64,000 nucleotides of DNA from Cymodocea nodosa (taxonomy: Eukaryota; Streptophyta; Magnoliopsida; Alismatales; Cymodoceaceae), in assembly GCA_036874045.1 (NCBI GenBank), contig CM072341.1:198501-262500 (forward strand). Reading direction: 5' to 3'. The notes under the pieces are model-generated. The model was given only the letters and a program-made list of their open reading frames with translations. It was not told the origin of the DNA and did not search any database. Shown here one piece after another: positions 20,818 through 31,456 of the stretch (position 1 is the first letter of the stretch; every line of letters begins with the position of its first letter). Made by a program: the position numbers and the translations under genes.

Positions 20818-22298
20818 ATGGGGGAGTCCGCTATCTCCAGGTTGCCGGAGGGATGCGTGGCCCACGCCCTCTCCCTGACGTCCCCGCGGGACGCCTGCGT
20901 CGCCGCGGCGGTGTCTTCGATCTTCCACTCCGCAGCGGGCTCCGACGCGGTGTGGGGGCGCTTCCTGCCGCCGGATCATAGAGGGATCCTCTCGAGGGCG
21001 GTGGACGAGGAGGTGGCATTCTCGTCTAAGAAGGAGCTCTTCTATCGCCTCTGCCGCCCTCTTCTCATTGATGGCGGCAAGAAGGTACTGATGATATTTA
21101 CAGACGCTGCCGTAAAGAATTTTTTTAAACAATTCGCATTTCCCATCCGTGGACGTTGAATTCATAAGATGGTTAACATCTGCATCGTTTGGAAAAATTG
21201 TTATTCAGCAAATAGAATCGCATTTCCTTAATGTCAATCAGAAATACCAATAAAAATTGTCGTATATCATGGATAAACTCAAGAACAAATTGAATCAACT
21301 TAATGATCGATCCAGCAGGATTGCCTCAATGTTGGGGAGGTCCTCACACATTTTCACACAGATTGAATCTTACCTCTGCAGGATTTGATATTACCTGTTC
21401 TGCACGTGGAATACTTGCATTACTGTTTCGTTTTTAATGCATGTTTTTGTTTGTCGTGAACTCTTTTTTCAGAGTTTTGCTCTGGATAAGCCTACGGGAA
21501 AGAAGTGTTTAATGTTATCAGCAAAAGAACTTAAGATTGTATGGGGAGACTCTCCTAAATACTGGGGATGGAGTTTTCATCCAGAATCAAGGTTTGAATC
21601 AAATTATCTAATCTTTAACTCGATGTTCTTTATTTCAATTCTTTTTCTTAGATGTTTGGCTCTCTGTTTCTTTCCGGCACTTTAATTTTTATTTTTTGAG
21701 GGAAATTACAGTCGATCATCCTCAACAAATTTTATTTCTCACTTTACCATCAGAAAATATTTTGTTACAATATATCCTTCTCAACTATTTTTGTTTGATG
21801 ACAAAATAGCGTCATGTGTTTGCTTGCATCAGGTTCTCAGAGGTTGCCGAACTTTTACATGTTTGCTGGTTGGAAATAACTGGGAGATTGAAAGTTGCTG
21901 AGTTATCGCCTAAAACAACCTACGTTGCATATTTTATCTTCAGATTAAGCCTTGATTCTTATGGCTTCGATTATATATCTCAAGAAGCCAATGTAACTAT
22001 TGGAGCACAAATCTCGAGAGAGTTTGTGTCTCTGCAAACTCCGCAACGCAGAAGAAGTGGTAACAGGCGAAGGGGCATCATGCGCTTTGACCATTTTTAC
22101 CCTTCAAACCAGGCCCTTCAGGTCGTAAAATACTTCCCACGTACAAGAAGTGATGGCTGGCTGGAGCTCGCCCTAGGTGAGTTCTTCAACGACGATGCAA
22201 TTGATGATGAAATTGCTATTAGCTTGTTGGAAGTGAAAGGAGGACAGTGGAAGAGTGGTTTGATCGTCGAAGGAATTGAGTTGAGACCTAAAAATTAG
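20818..22298 (+). CDS. PP2-B: F-box/PP2-B protein (copy D)
   Basis: Exons are 20,818-21,084, 21,473-21,591 and 21,833-22,298, giving 283 residues with phases 0 and 2. The F-box spans residues about 7-50 (LPEGCVAHALSLTSPRDACV, AVWGRFLPPDH). The PP2 part has SFALDKPTGKKCLMLSAKEL, WGDSPKYWGWSFHPES, KTTYVAYFIFRLS, SDGWLELALGEFFND and VEGIELRPKN. The region before SDGWLEL carries a basic stretch, PQRRRSGNRRRG, not seen in the other copies. The gene is predicted to be an SCF receptor with a glycan-binding domain, in the nucleus or cytoplasm (no signal peptide). Intron lengths are 388 and 241 bp, much shorter than in copies C and F. It sits 0.9 kb after copy C and 1.3 kb before copy E in the same orientation, which is consistent with tandem duplication. 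Confidence 0.88.
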
Positions 22299-22959
22299 AT
22301 GATACAAACAATCTCTGAACAGATGCTTGTGCTAATTGAAACTTGGACGGACCACTTACCTTCCAGCTATGTATCTTCCTTTTTGTGTATTGGGTTCAAA
22401 GTGGCAGGTGCACTTCATGATGGTCGGTACCACACCCAAATAATGCCATCGTGGTTTTTGGGAAATTGATCCAAATTTGTTTTGTTAACACTCTTTCTTG
22501 TATTTTCTTCAATCTCATCCAGTGAGTCAGAGTGTGTGTGGGTTCTGATGAACCAACCCCTTGCCCGTTCATTATTGGAATCAATTGTAATGTAAAGCGA
22601 TTCATCCATGTATAAGGGAAATCTTCAAATAAGTAGATCTTAGATTGTCCAGAAGAGCTATAATCAAAGCACCTTTTTCGGATTGTTCTGAACTTAATTT
22701 GTAAGAGAACGTACGTAGTTAATGATTCTACAAATTCAATTTAAGTTTTATTGTTTGAAATTTGTTTTACCCTGGTACACTTGATAAAGTAAAAATTCTA
22801 TCATGTTTAGGAATCTAATTGGTCAAATATCAATCGCTAATAAGCATCTTTTGGGCAGAGAATCAAAATATTAACAGAATTTTGCAGTCAATCATTCTGA
22901 AGATGCAGATTAAATTCTTTCAACCATAGCTCAACTTTACCAATCCAATTGAACAATTT
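22299..22959. other. 3' flank of copy D
   Basis: 22,700-22,800 matches the flank at 2480-2560 (CTACA.ATTCAATTTAAGTTTTAT and a GGTACACTTGA.AAAGTAAAAA string). This confirms that the flanks were duplicated along with the genes. No other gene is seen. Confidence 0.4.
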
Positions 22960-23200
22960 TAATCAATCGGAAGAAATGGGTAATCACTGATAAAATAAAA
23001 GTTGCAGACGTAAAAGCTGGAGACTAATAGTTCACATGTATTATATTTTATCTTCAAACTAAGACACCACCATTCTTATGGCATCGATTTTATTCGTCGA
23101 GAAGCCGAAGTAACGAACTGTAGGAGCAGAAAGCTCAAGAAAATCAGTGTTCTTAACTCAAAGGTTTGATGAAGTTGCTGTCAAATTGTACGCATATTTG
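22960..23200 (+). pseudogene. F-box/PP2-B exon 3 fragment
   Basis: A short relic of exon 3. It contains AAAGTTGCAGACG..AAAGCTGGAG and ATATTTTATCTTCAAACTAAG (the YFIFKL region). It also has CGATTTTATTCGTCGAGAAGC (F-E-E-A region), then a deletion to GATGAAGTTGCTGTCAAATTG (the DEVAVKL region). Stops and deletions leave no usable frame. Confidence 0.6.
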
Positions 23201-23508
23201 GAGTCATGATGCACGGCCCTGTGCTCAAGGTGGGGAAGAGAGTCACAGATTTCATCTTCATCTCCTCGTCCTCAAGAACAAATGTCTCTCCATCTGTTGG
23301 ATAAGAAGTTTAGAATAAGAGAATGGATGATGGAATTTATTAACAAAACACGAACACCACTGGTGGACGAAAAGGAGACGTATTGGTTAATTTGTACGCG
23401 GATAGATCCCAAATTTAAAAATTTAAATTTGGGATAGAAATGGAGGACCTATAAATCCCACATTTAAATTTTAAAATTTTGAAACAGAGATGTGTACCTC
23501 CGTATAAT

Positions 23509-23514
23509 TATAAA
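23509..23514 (+). promoter_or_regulatory. TATA box of PP2-B copy E
   Basis: TATAAA in AATTATAAATTGG, 73 bp upstream of the ATG at 23,582. The same TATAAATTG string precedes the gene at 25,884. Confidence 0.5.
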
Positions 23515-23581
23515 TTGGTGGCCCCGTGCCCCACGGCGACATCCTCTCCTACGACGCCTTGAATTGCTGAGTGACTTGCCG

Positions 23582-24931
23582 ATGATGTCTTCTGATTCCA
23601 TACCAGAGACTGCGCGCCGGATGAAGTCCCACATCTCATGGTTGCCGGTGGAAGTCATCGCCCACATCCTCTCCCTGACGTCCCCGCGGGACGCCTGCGC
23701 CGCCGCCGCAGCGTCCACGGTCTTCCGCTCCGCCGCGGGCTACGATGCGGTGTGGGAGCGCTTCCTACCGCCGGATTACAGAAGCATCCTCTCGAGGGCG
23801 GTGGACAACGAGGTGGCATTCTCGTCTAAGAAGGAGCTCTTCTCTCGCCTCTGCCGCCCTCTTCTCATCGACGGCGGCACGAAGGTACCGACGATATTTG
23901 ATAGAAACGCGGGAAACGATATATTATTTTTAAAAATATTGCATTTCCGACCTTTAGATATTTTGAATTTGACAGATTATTTATTGTATAAGCACTGTTT
24001 TGTTCACATCTACAGCGTATGGAAAAATGGCATATCTTATAGGGTTGATCCTGCGTATTTTACATATAGAATAGTTTCATTATTCTTTTGTTTTATAAGA
24101 ATTTTTCATCTGTTATCCTCTGATTTTCTTTTCAGAGTTTTGCTTTGGATAAATCTACTGGAAAAAAGTGCTTCATGTTGTCAACAAAAGAACTCAAGAT
24201 CTTACGGCAATCCTCTCCCTCTTGCCGGAAATGGACTTCTCATCCAAAATCCAGGTTCAAATCATATTTTCTGATCAATCTTTTGAAGAGTATGTTGCAA
24301 TTCAACTCGTAAAATGTTTTATATATATAATATTATGATGATGTAGCGGTGGTCGTTTAGAAATGAAAATGATTACGTTATTGTGTATTTAGATGTGATT
24401 AACACAAAAGTTATGTATATTGAAGAGAGTTAAATAATCAACATCTTGTTTGTTTGCATCAGGTTCTCAGAGGCTATCGTACTCTTGGATTTTCTTCAAC
24501 TGAAGATCGTTGGAAGATTGAAAGCTGCAGAGTTGTCACCGAAAACAACCTACGCCGCATATTTTATCTTCAGATTACAACCAAATTCTAATGGCTTCTA
24601 TTATTTTTATCAAGAAGCGCGTGTAACCTTGGGAGAACAAATCTCCAGAAGGAGTGTGTCTCTGCAGATTCAAGAGAAATGGAAAGGATGTATTTGGCCG
24701 AAGGGCAAGGAATTGTTTCACGCGAGAAATCTTCCTCAAGAGCCTGTGGACGTAAAACACTTCCCACGTCCAAGAAGCGACGGTTGGATGGAGCTTCCCT
24801 TGGGGGAATTCTTCAACGACGACCGTCGATCTGACTTCGATGAAGTTGTTGTCAAATTATTGGAAGTCAAATTTTTAAACTGGAAGAGAGGTTTGATTGT
24901 CGAAGGCATTGAGTTCAGGCCTAAAAACTAA
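23582..24931 (+). CDS. PP2-B: F-box/PP2-B protein (copy E)
   Basis: Exons are 23,582-23,884, 24,136-24,254 and 24,463-24,931, giving 296 residues with phases 0 and 2. I chose the ATG at 23,582 (MMSSDSIPETARRMKSHISW), which lies downstream of a TATA box. The F-box follows (LPVEVIAHILSLTSPRDACA, AVWERFLPPDYR). The PP2 part has KSTGKKCFMLSTKEL, KTTYAAYFIFRLQ, SDGWMELPLGEFFNDD and VEGIEFRPKN. The N-terminus is about 15 residues longer than in the other copies. In exon 2 the segment that reads WGDSPxYWxWTSHP in copies C, D and F is ILRQSSPSCRKWTSHP here, so two conserved Trp and the GD pair are lost while the frame stays open. This suggests an altered PP2 pocket or early decay. Introns are 251 and 208 bp, the shortest pair in the cluster. 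Confidence 0.85.
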
Positions 24932-25822
24932 CATCATTCTCTGATTAAATTCGTCCAAGAAAGTTAGTTGTTGAATGGAAATTGCATATTTTATGGACTT
25001 GTTGTTATTTCGATTCACTTCTGTTTTACCCTCCCGTCATTCTCTTTTCATTGTTTAATTAATATGTTGATATAATATTCTTGAATCATCAAAGCACCTG
25101 TTTCGGAATACTGCGGAATATCCGTCGTTTATGTTGATATGATCTCGTCGTCGCCAGTTCTCGCCGGTAGCTGCATGACAACTTAATGTATTGTCCATAC
25201 CTTTGAAGTTTTCATCTGCTAAAATTTAGAGAACATTTCAAAACTTGTTAACTATTATATATAGCATATTAAAATGCTAATGTCATACTGATACCAATAA
25301 CAACTATATCAAGGTACAACTGAAAAGACATAATTCATTGAATATATATATGTGCAATAAATCAGTCATATATCTCCAAGTCTAATAATTCTACATCAGC
25401 TGTCAAAAAGGACAACTTAGAGACTTTACTTAAACATCTTGAGTAAATTAGGTAAATTATTGATGTGATTGTTATATTTTATTAGATATAAAATTAATAA
25501 TTTTACATTAAAAATATAGACTTTCGTCGGTGAACTCTTCCTTCTTTCAAATAAAAAAAATCATGCATTCGTTTCCACGAGAAAAAAAAAAATACATTCT
25601 TTGGAAATTTATTTTGCCTGACGAAGAAATTACTTTTTTTTATGTAATGAAAATTTACTTCATCTTCTCGTCAACAAGAAAATTATAACCATCTGTTTTA
25701 TAATCGAACCACATTAAAAAAAAAAAAAAAAAAAAATCACATTGCCCGCCGGCAAAGGCGTTAAAATGAATTATATCCTTCTATCTTCTTCCTTCGCGGC
25801 GAAGGCAATTTCGGTGTTTGAC
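24932..25822. other. Spacer between PP2-B copies E and F
   Basis: 24,940-25,110 is the duplicated 3' flank also seen near 1480-1560 and 2260-2345. The rest is AT-rich. A run of more than twenty A lies at about 25,715-25,737, shortly before the promoter of copy F. No gene is seen. Confidence 0.4.
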
Positions 25823-25828
25823 TATAAA
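25823..25828 (+). promoter_or_regulatory. TATA box of PP2-B copy F
   Basis: TATAAA in GACTATAAATTGTGG, 61 bp before the ATG at 25,884, with a leader shared with copy C. Confidence 0.5.
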
Positions 25829-25883
25829 TTGTGGGTCGAAGCCGCCACGACTCTCGGTCTTAGATTGCGCCACAGCCCGCCCA

Positions 25884-28085
25884 ATGGAGCCCGATTTGTC
25901 GACGTTGCCGGAGGGATGCATCGCCCACGCCCTCTCCCTGACGTCCCCGCGAGACGTCTGCACCGCCTCGGCGGTTTGCAGGACGTTCCACTCCGCTGCG
26001 GGCTCCGACGCGGTGTGGGAACGCTTCCTGCCGTCGGATTACGGAGGGATCCTCTCCAGGGCGGTGACGGTGGAGGAGGTGGCGTTCGGGTCCAAGAAGG
26101 AGCTCTTCTCTCGCCTCTGCCGACCTCTTCTCATCGATGGCGGCGGGAAGGTAATGGATCTTGCTAGATCTGCCAAATAAATAAATTCATGTTAAATTAT
26201 TTTTTGAAACGTATTTTTGGATTGTAAATTCGAGAGGTTCTAAGATGTTCGTACAAATATTATGTTGATTGCGTGTTAGGAAAAATTCATGAAATATCGT
26301 CATTACGCCAAATAAAAATGGTAATTTCTTTGAGCATAAGTTTGGCGTTATTAAACTTGTTATTGTTTATTACTGTCAGATGACAATCGGAAATTGCTCT
26401 ACATAAATATACTCAACGAATTGAATCCATTTCGTATACGTTGCTTCTTCAACCAAAAAACTATGTAAATTGTGTTAATGCATGTCTTCCATAGGGCTCA
26501 ATCATAATGTGTCTGGCTTATGCTGTATTTGATCATGCATGTTCTTCGAGTGAAACAGTTGCATTACTGTTTTACTTTTAATAATTTTTTACTTGCTTGT
26601 CTAAACATAGCAAGTTTCGAGTGTGGAATAGCTACATTATTGTTTTGTTTTTGGTAATTTTTTGCTTGTTTATCTTTAATTTCTTTGAACTTCTTTTCAG
26701 AATTTTGTTTTGGATAAGTCTACCGGAAAGAAGTGTTTCATGTTGTCAGCAAGAGAGGTTGACATCATATGGGGAGACACTCCTGAATACTGGAATTGGA
26801 CTTCTCATCCAAAATCAAGGTTTGAATCATATTATCTGAATCCTCCATCCAATCCTTTTATTTTATCATGCTAACTTGAAGTTTTACAGTACTTTAATTG
26901 TTATTTTTTGATGTGAATTATGGTTTATTATCGTTAACTAATATTATTTCTCACTTTACTGTCCTAAAATACTTTGTTACAACGTATCCTTGTTAAACGA
27001 CAAAATGGGATCAGATGATCTTTACAATAGTTCTTAAGATAAAATCACGCTTCACAAGACTTGTTAGTGTCTGTAAGCTTTTTGTAAGACAAGCAGGAGG
27101 AGAGCTTGGAATTAAGGGTAAAACAGTCAAAACATGTAAAAGATTATGATCATTATTTAACCAAAAAAGGGGCATATTGTATTTTACCATAGTTTTGGAT
27201 ATATGGTTTAACAAAATAAAGTTTAAGATGGTGAACTGGAAAAACACTTGTTGAGGGGTGAACATGATCTTTTCTTGCTTAACTTGCTAACCTGTTTTCC
27301 TTGAAGTAGGGAAAGTTGCATTAAAATGTTAACTGTTCATCTGAAATGTACCAATTATTGTTGATTTTTTCACTAAAATGTACGTGATATATGGCGTTAG
27401 TACACTTGTTTTATTGATATCGAATATAAGCCTACCACCTGACAGTAGGTTGCAGCTCGATTTGTACAATATTTTATATGATATTCTAGTGATGTAGTGG
27501 CAATAGTTTAGAAATGTAAATGATTGATTACATGATTGCGTATTTAGATATTAATAATATATTGCAAGACTTATGTACATGAGAGTTAAATAATTAACAT
27601 GCAATGTTGTTAACGTCTTATTTGTTTACATAAGGTTCTCAGAGGTTGCTGAACTCTTGGATGTTTGCTGGTTGGAGATCTCTGGGACATTGAAATCTTC
27701 AGATCTATCAACCAAAACAACCTATGTTGCATATTTGATCTTCCAACTTCGACAAGGTTTTTATGGCCTTGATTGTTTACCTCAAGAAGGCATTGTAACT
27801 GTAGGAGCACAAAGCTCAAGAGAGATTGTGTCTTTGACTCCACGGCACTGGGGTAGAGGTAGAATGCGAATGGGCTTCCCTTCGAGCTGGGCCGGTCAAC
27901 TAGATCCTGACGTTATAAAACACTTCGCACGTAGAAGAAGTGATGGGTGGATGGAGCTCAGCATGGGAGAATTCTTCAATGAGGGTGGACTTGATGAAGT
28001 TGTTATGAGCTTGTTAGAAATTAGAGGGGGACATTGGAAGAGTGGTTTGATTGTCGAAGGAATTGAGTTGAGACCTAAAAATTAG
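25884..28085 (+). CDS. PP2-B: F-box/PP2-B protein (copy F)
   Basis: Exons are 25,884-26,150, 26,701-26,819 and 27,635-28,085, giving 278 residues with phases 0 and 2. The start MEPDLSTLPEGC matches MTPDLSRLPEGC of copy C. The F-box includes CIAHALSLTSPRDVC and AVWERFLPSDYG. PP2 landmarks are KSTGKKCFMLSAREVDIIWG, TPEYWNWTSHPKS, KTTYVAYLIFQL, SDGWMELSMGEFFNE and VEGIELRPKN. The exon 3 acceptor is ACATAAG rather than CAG. The first-exon leader, exon 1 and intron 1 are closest to copy C, and intron 2 is closest to the pseudogene around 7,265-7,880. These three therefore form a sub-lineage in the cluster. The predicted role is the same as for the other copies: an SCF receptor with a Nictaba-like domain. 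Confidence 0.88.
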
Positions 28086-31000
28086 TAACGTTCTTTCTTA
28101 TGTTGTTAATTAAAGTTCCTTTACTATTTGCTTTTGTATCTCAACTAGTGAGCTAGCGTGTTTGTGTGTTTTGAGGAACTCCTTGCCTATTGTGGATGCT
28201 GATGTTGTTCATTTGAAAGAATACAAGTTGTATAGCCATGACGAGGCCATTGGATGGTGATTGTACACTAATGTTATTTGTGTTCAAGTAATAAGATTTT
28301 TTTGCTCTACGAAATAATATCTAATCTAAAGAGAACCTCCCTAAGAGAGGCTTGTCATGTTCTACTCATTGTTCTCCAAAAAGCTACTCTCATCCATATC
28401 ATTTTGTATGTTGAAGTTTGCATGATGTTTTCCTTTCCTCTCGGTGAAATTTCTTCCCATGAATGACTTTGCGGAATTTTTTTTGAAACTAGTAAGAGAA
28501 TATAGTCATTGAGATTTAAATAGGTTAATGATTTGTTTAAAATATGCAATATTTTATGTGTATGTTAACATATTATTGTGCTCTACAAAAGGGTATTTTT
28601 TGTAAGTTTGCAAGAATAATAGGTAAAATCATTTACAAGGACATAAATGAAAAAAGAGCGTAATTGAAGATTTCGTGAAGACTCCTTTCCCCAAATATGA
28701 AGCTAAGTGAAGAAAAAAGAAGAAGAAGAAGACGCTAACTGACATCTCTCCTATGATTATGCATAAAAATCTTATGGCCATTTGTGTATTGAGGCATGTT
28801 GTATTTTTCTTTTAAAACATTATATGGGTAGTGTTGTCTTTTCACTACCACATATATAAGGTGCATGTAGGGTTACAATGAAGGGAACCAACATTTGATC
28901 CTTGATCGAGTAAGGCTCCACACCTCTTACATCCGACGGCTTTCTCCAAGGATTCCCCACGACGTTCAGTGAGAAGATTCAATGGTGACAGCGTTGAGGA
29001 GGCTTGCATGAACGTGGCTAGAGGAAGGAAGAGTTCTATGTGCGTTGGAGGTTGGCTGCATAAACACTCATGCATCGGGTGTGCTCGCGGGAAGCTCATT
29101 CAGTGGACTGTTGGTGGTGAGGTCACTACGTTCGGGGTGCTACCTGTGGATGTGGGTTGGGATGCTCAGCCGAGGTCAGATCTGTTGGAGTTCACATGTA
29201 TGAGTTTATCTTTCACACATCCAGGTATGTTCTTGAGAAGAGATGTGTTCAACTTTTTAATATTTTCTAGGATAAGATAGAGTAGTGTTAGATTTATTTT
29301 CTGCATCTAAGATAGATTTGGAAGAACTGTCATTTTAAATCAATGGAATTTGTTTTTGTAAATGTTGTTCATATCATGTGCATTGTACTTTATGTTTATA
29401 TTTATGTGTCATGTAGAATCATGTTTTTAGGTGCTGTGAAATTGTAACAGTGTCACATAAATCACACATTATTTTTCAGATTTCATTTTCATATGTAGAT
29501 ATATGAGGATTTGTATAGCCAATGGAATTTTGACGTTGTTGCAAAACTGCAGATTTGCAGCAACATGCATCCCTTGGATTTAGGTTTCGTTTGTGAAATC
29601 TAGATTTTTGTTAATTTCATTTTGTATTTTTCCTTAGAATTACATCAAGTTAGCTTGTGAACACCACTAGTTTTACAGGATTTCGTTGTGTAAACCAATT
29701 GTCTAGAAATTGTCTTCCAAAATTAACAAACACTTTCTGTGGTATAGAATTCAAGCAGTCATTGTTCGATTATTTCTTATTTACACACGAAACCGCAAAC
29801 TCTTTTGCTGGTATTCTGGCATATGCAACTGATATGTGGATTTTGTAGAGACAATGTTGATTATATTCAGTACGTAGAGAATGTTTTGAGTTCCAGCTTC
29901 CACGTTAAAGACCCAAGAACCCTAAAATATTTCTTGAACATTGCAGTTGCTCGGTGACCACGAGGCACTAACATTTGTTGAAGAAAATATGCTTTAGACA
30001 TTTTAAAGCAAACCTATTTCTACTCCTGTGGACGAAAGATCTCTTCAAGAGAGGGCTCCTGGGAAGGACTTAAAACCCAACATCATACAGCAAAGTAATA
30101 GGTAGATTAGTCTACCTTACTATTATTAGACTTGATTAGTCTAAACCTAACTACTGCAGGTTTGAAGTCCATCTACGCAAAGACCTCACACCAATAAAGT
30201 CTACACCAACACAGGGTTTATTTACAGCAGCAGCAACATTTTGAAATTAAATGCTTTCTATGATACCGAGTGGACAAGATAATACATGAATATCAACAAC
30301 TTCATTTTGCATATTCTAGGGACAATCCTTAGTTTCTTGGAAGTCGAAGGTCTAATATAGAACTGCTAATTGAATAAGCGTTTATTTAAAATACAGATTA
30401 TTGAAAAAGCTACCTGAAAATCGCTTATGGAATAAGTTGTAAATTGAACTCTCAAGCACTTTTCTTTTACTTTTTCCATAAATTGGCCAAGCAGTTGCTT
30501 CTAAAATTTTTTATTAAAATAAAGTATATTTTAAAACAAGTTGAGGTAAATAAGCAAATTTTAAACAAAGCCTGTGGAACAATTAATTGTAGCCGATTCC
30601 TGTGCAATTGCCCATTGATATGGATTGTAACAGTTTGGCAGCAACGCACACTTGCTTAAGTTATACGATCATCAAAGGGACTAAAGATGTTGAGTTGGAT
30701 TGCTGCTCTACTAGGATAGAAAAAAAAATCCAACCTAAATTGACTAGAATCTATTTCTTACTTTTCTTCTAAATCTTTTCTTGCAAATGGTTTGCTTGTT
30801 TGTATATATAGAAGGTAAACAGAAAGAAAGTTTTAAAAAGTTATAAAAATAAATGAAAAAAAAAAAATATAAAAATTTAGTAAAATAATAGGCATTTGAA
30901 TATAATCAGAAAAGAAACAAAATATAAATTTAAAAATAGATATTAATTCTGATTCGTGTAATTATTATAATTTACTCTCTAAACCGCAGATTATTCCATC

Positions 31001-31456
31001 ATCCGACGGCCTAGAATGTCCGGCGCAGGGTAAGGGGCTGACAACGCACCACGAACTGATACGACGTTAGCTTCGGCGCCTCTCGCCACGGCATATTCTC
31101 CACGACAGCTACGTTCGAATCGGTTGTCTCGCCAACTCACTTCCTCCCTCCCACTTCGGCGGGCGCATAAATGCCAGCCCTAACCCTCTCCTTCCATTCC
31201 TCTGTTTTGTCTCCATCAGATCCAATCTGTTCTTTGTCAGATCTGTTAGGTGGGGATTTGGCACCGTCGGTGATTTGGGTTCTGGTTGGTTTTGGTGGAA
31301 GATAGTGAATTTCGTTCCCTTTTTTTTATCCTTTCCGAGTCGATTTTGATAAAAAAAGGTGGATTCTTCTTGTGTCGAGAGATGGCTGTGTTGCTTGTCG
31401 TTTAATGGGAGGAAAAAGATTGGGATTTGGGTTTTTGGTTTGGCATTGAGAGTACC
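28086..31456. other. Intergenic region, right edge of the F-box cluster
   Basis: 28,300-28,460 resembles the flank at 2225-2420 (CTCTTGGTGAAATTTCTTCCCATGA in variant form). 28,850-29,280 is less AT-rich and holds short frames that I cannot assign. 29,300-30,960 is AT-rich without a recognisable gene. 30,990-31,450 becomes GC-richer and ends in the promoter and leader of the next gene, with CATAAATG at about 31,167 as a weak TATA-like candidate. Confidence 0.35.

Noticed and set aside
28845..29280. Overlapping frames on both strands in a less AT-rich patch
   Set aside because: There is no homology I recognise and no splice consistency. The patch may be a transposon remnant but shows no termini.
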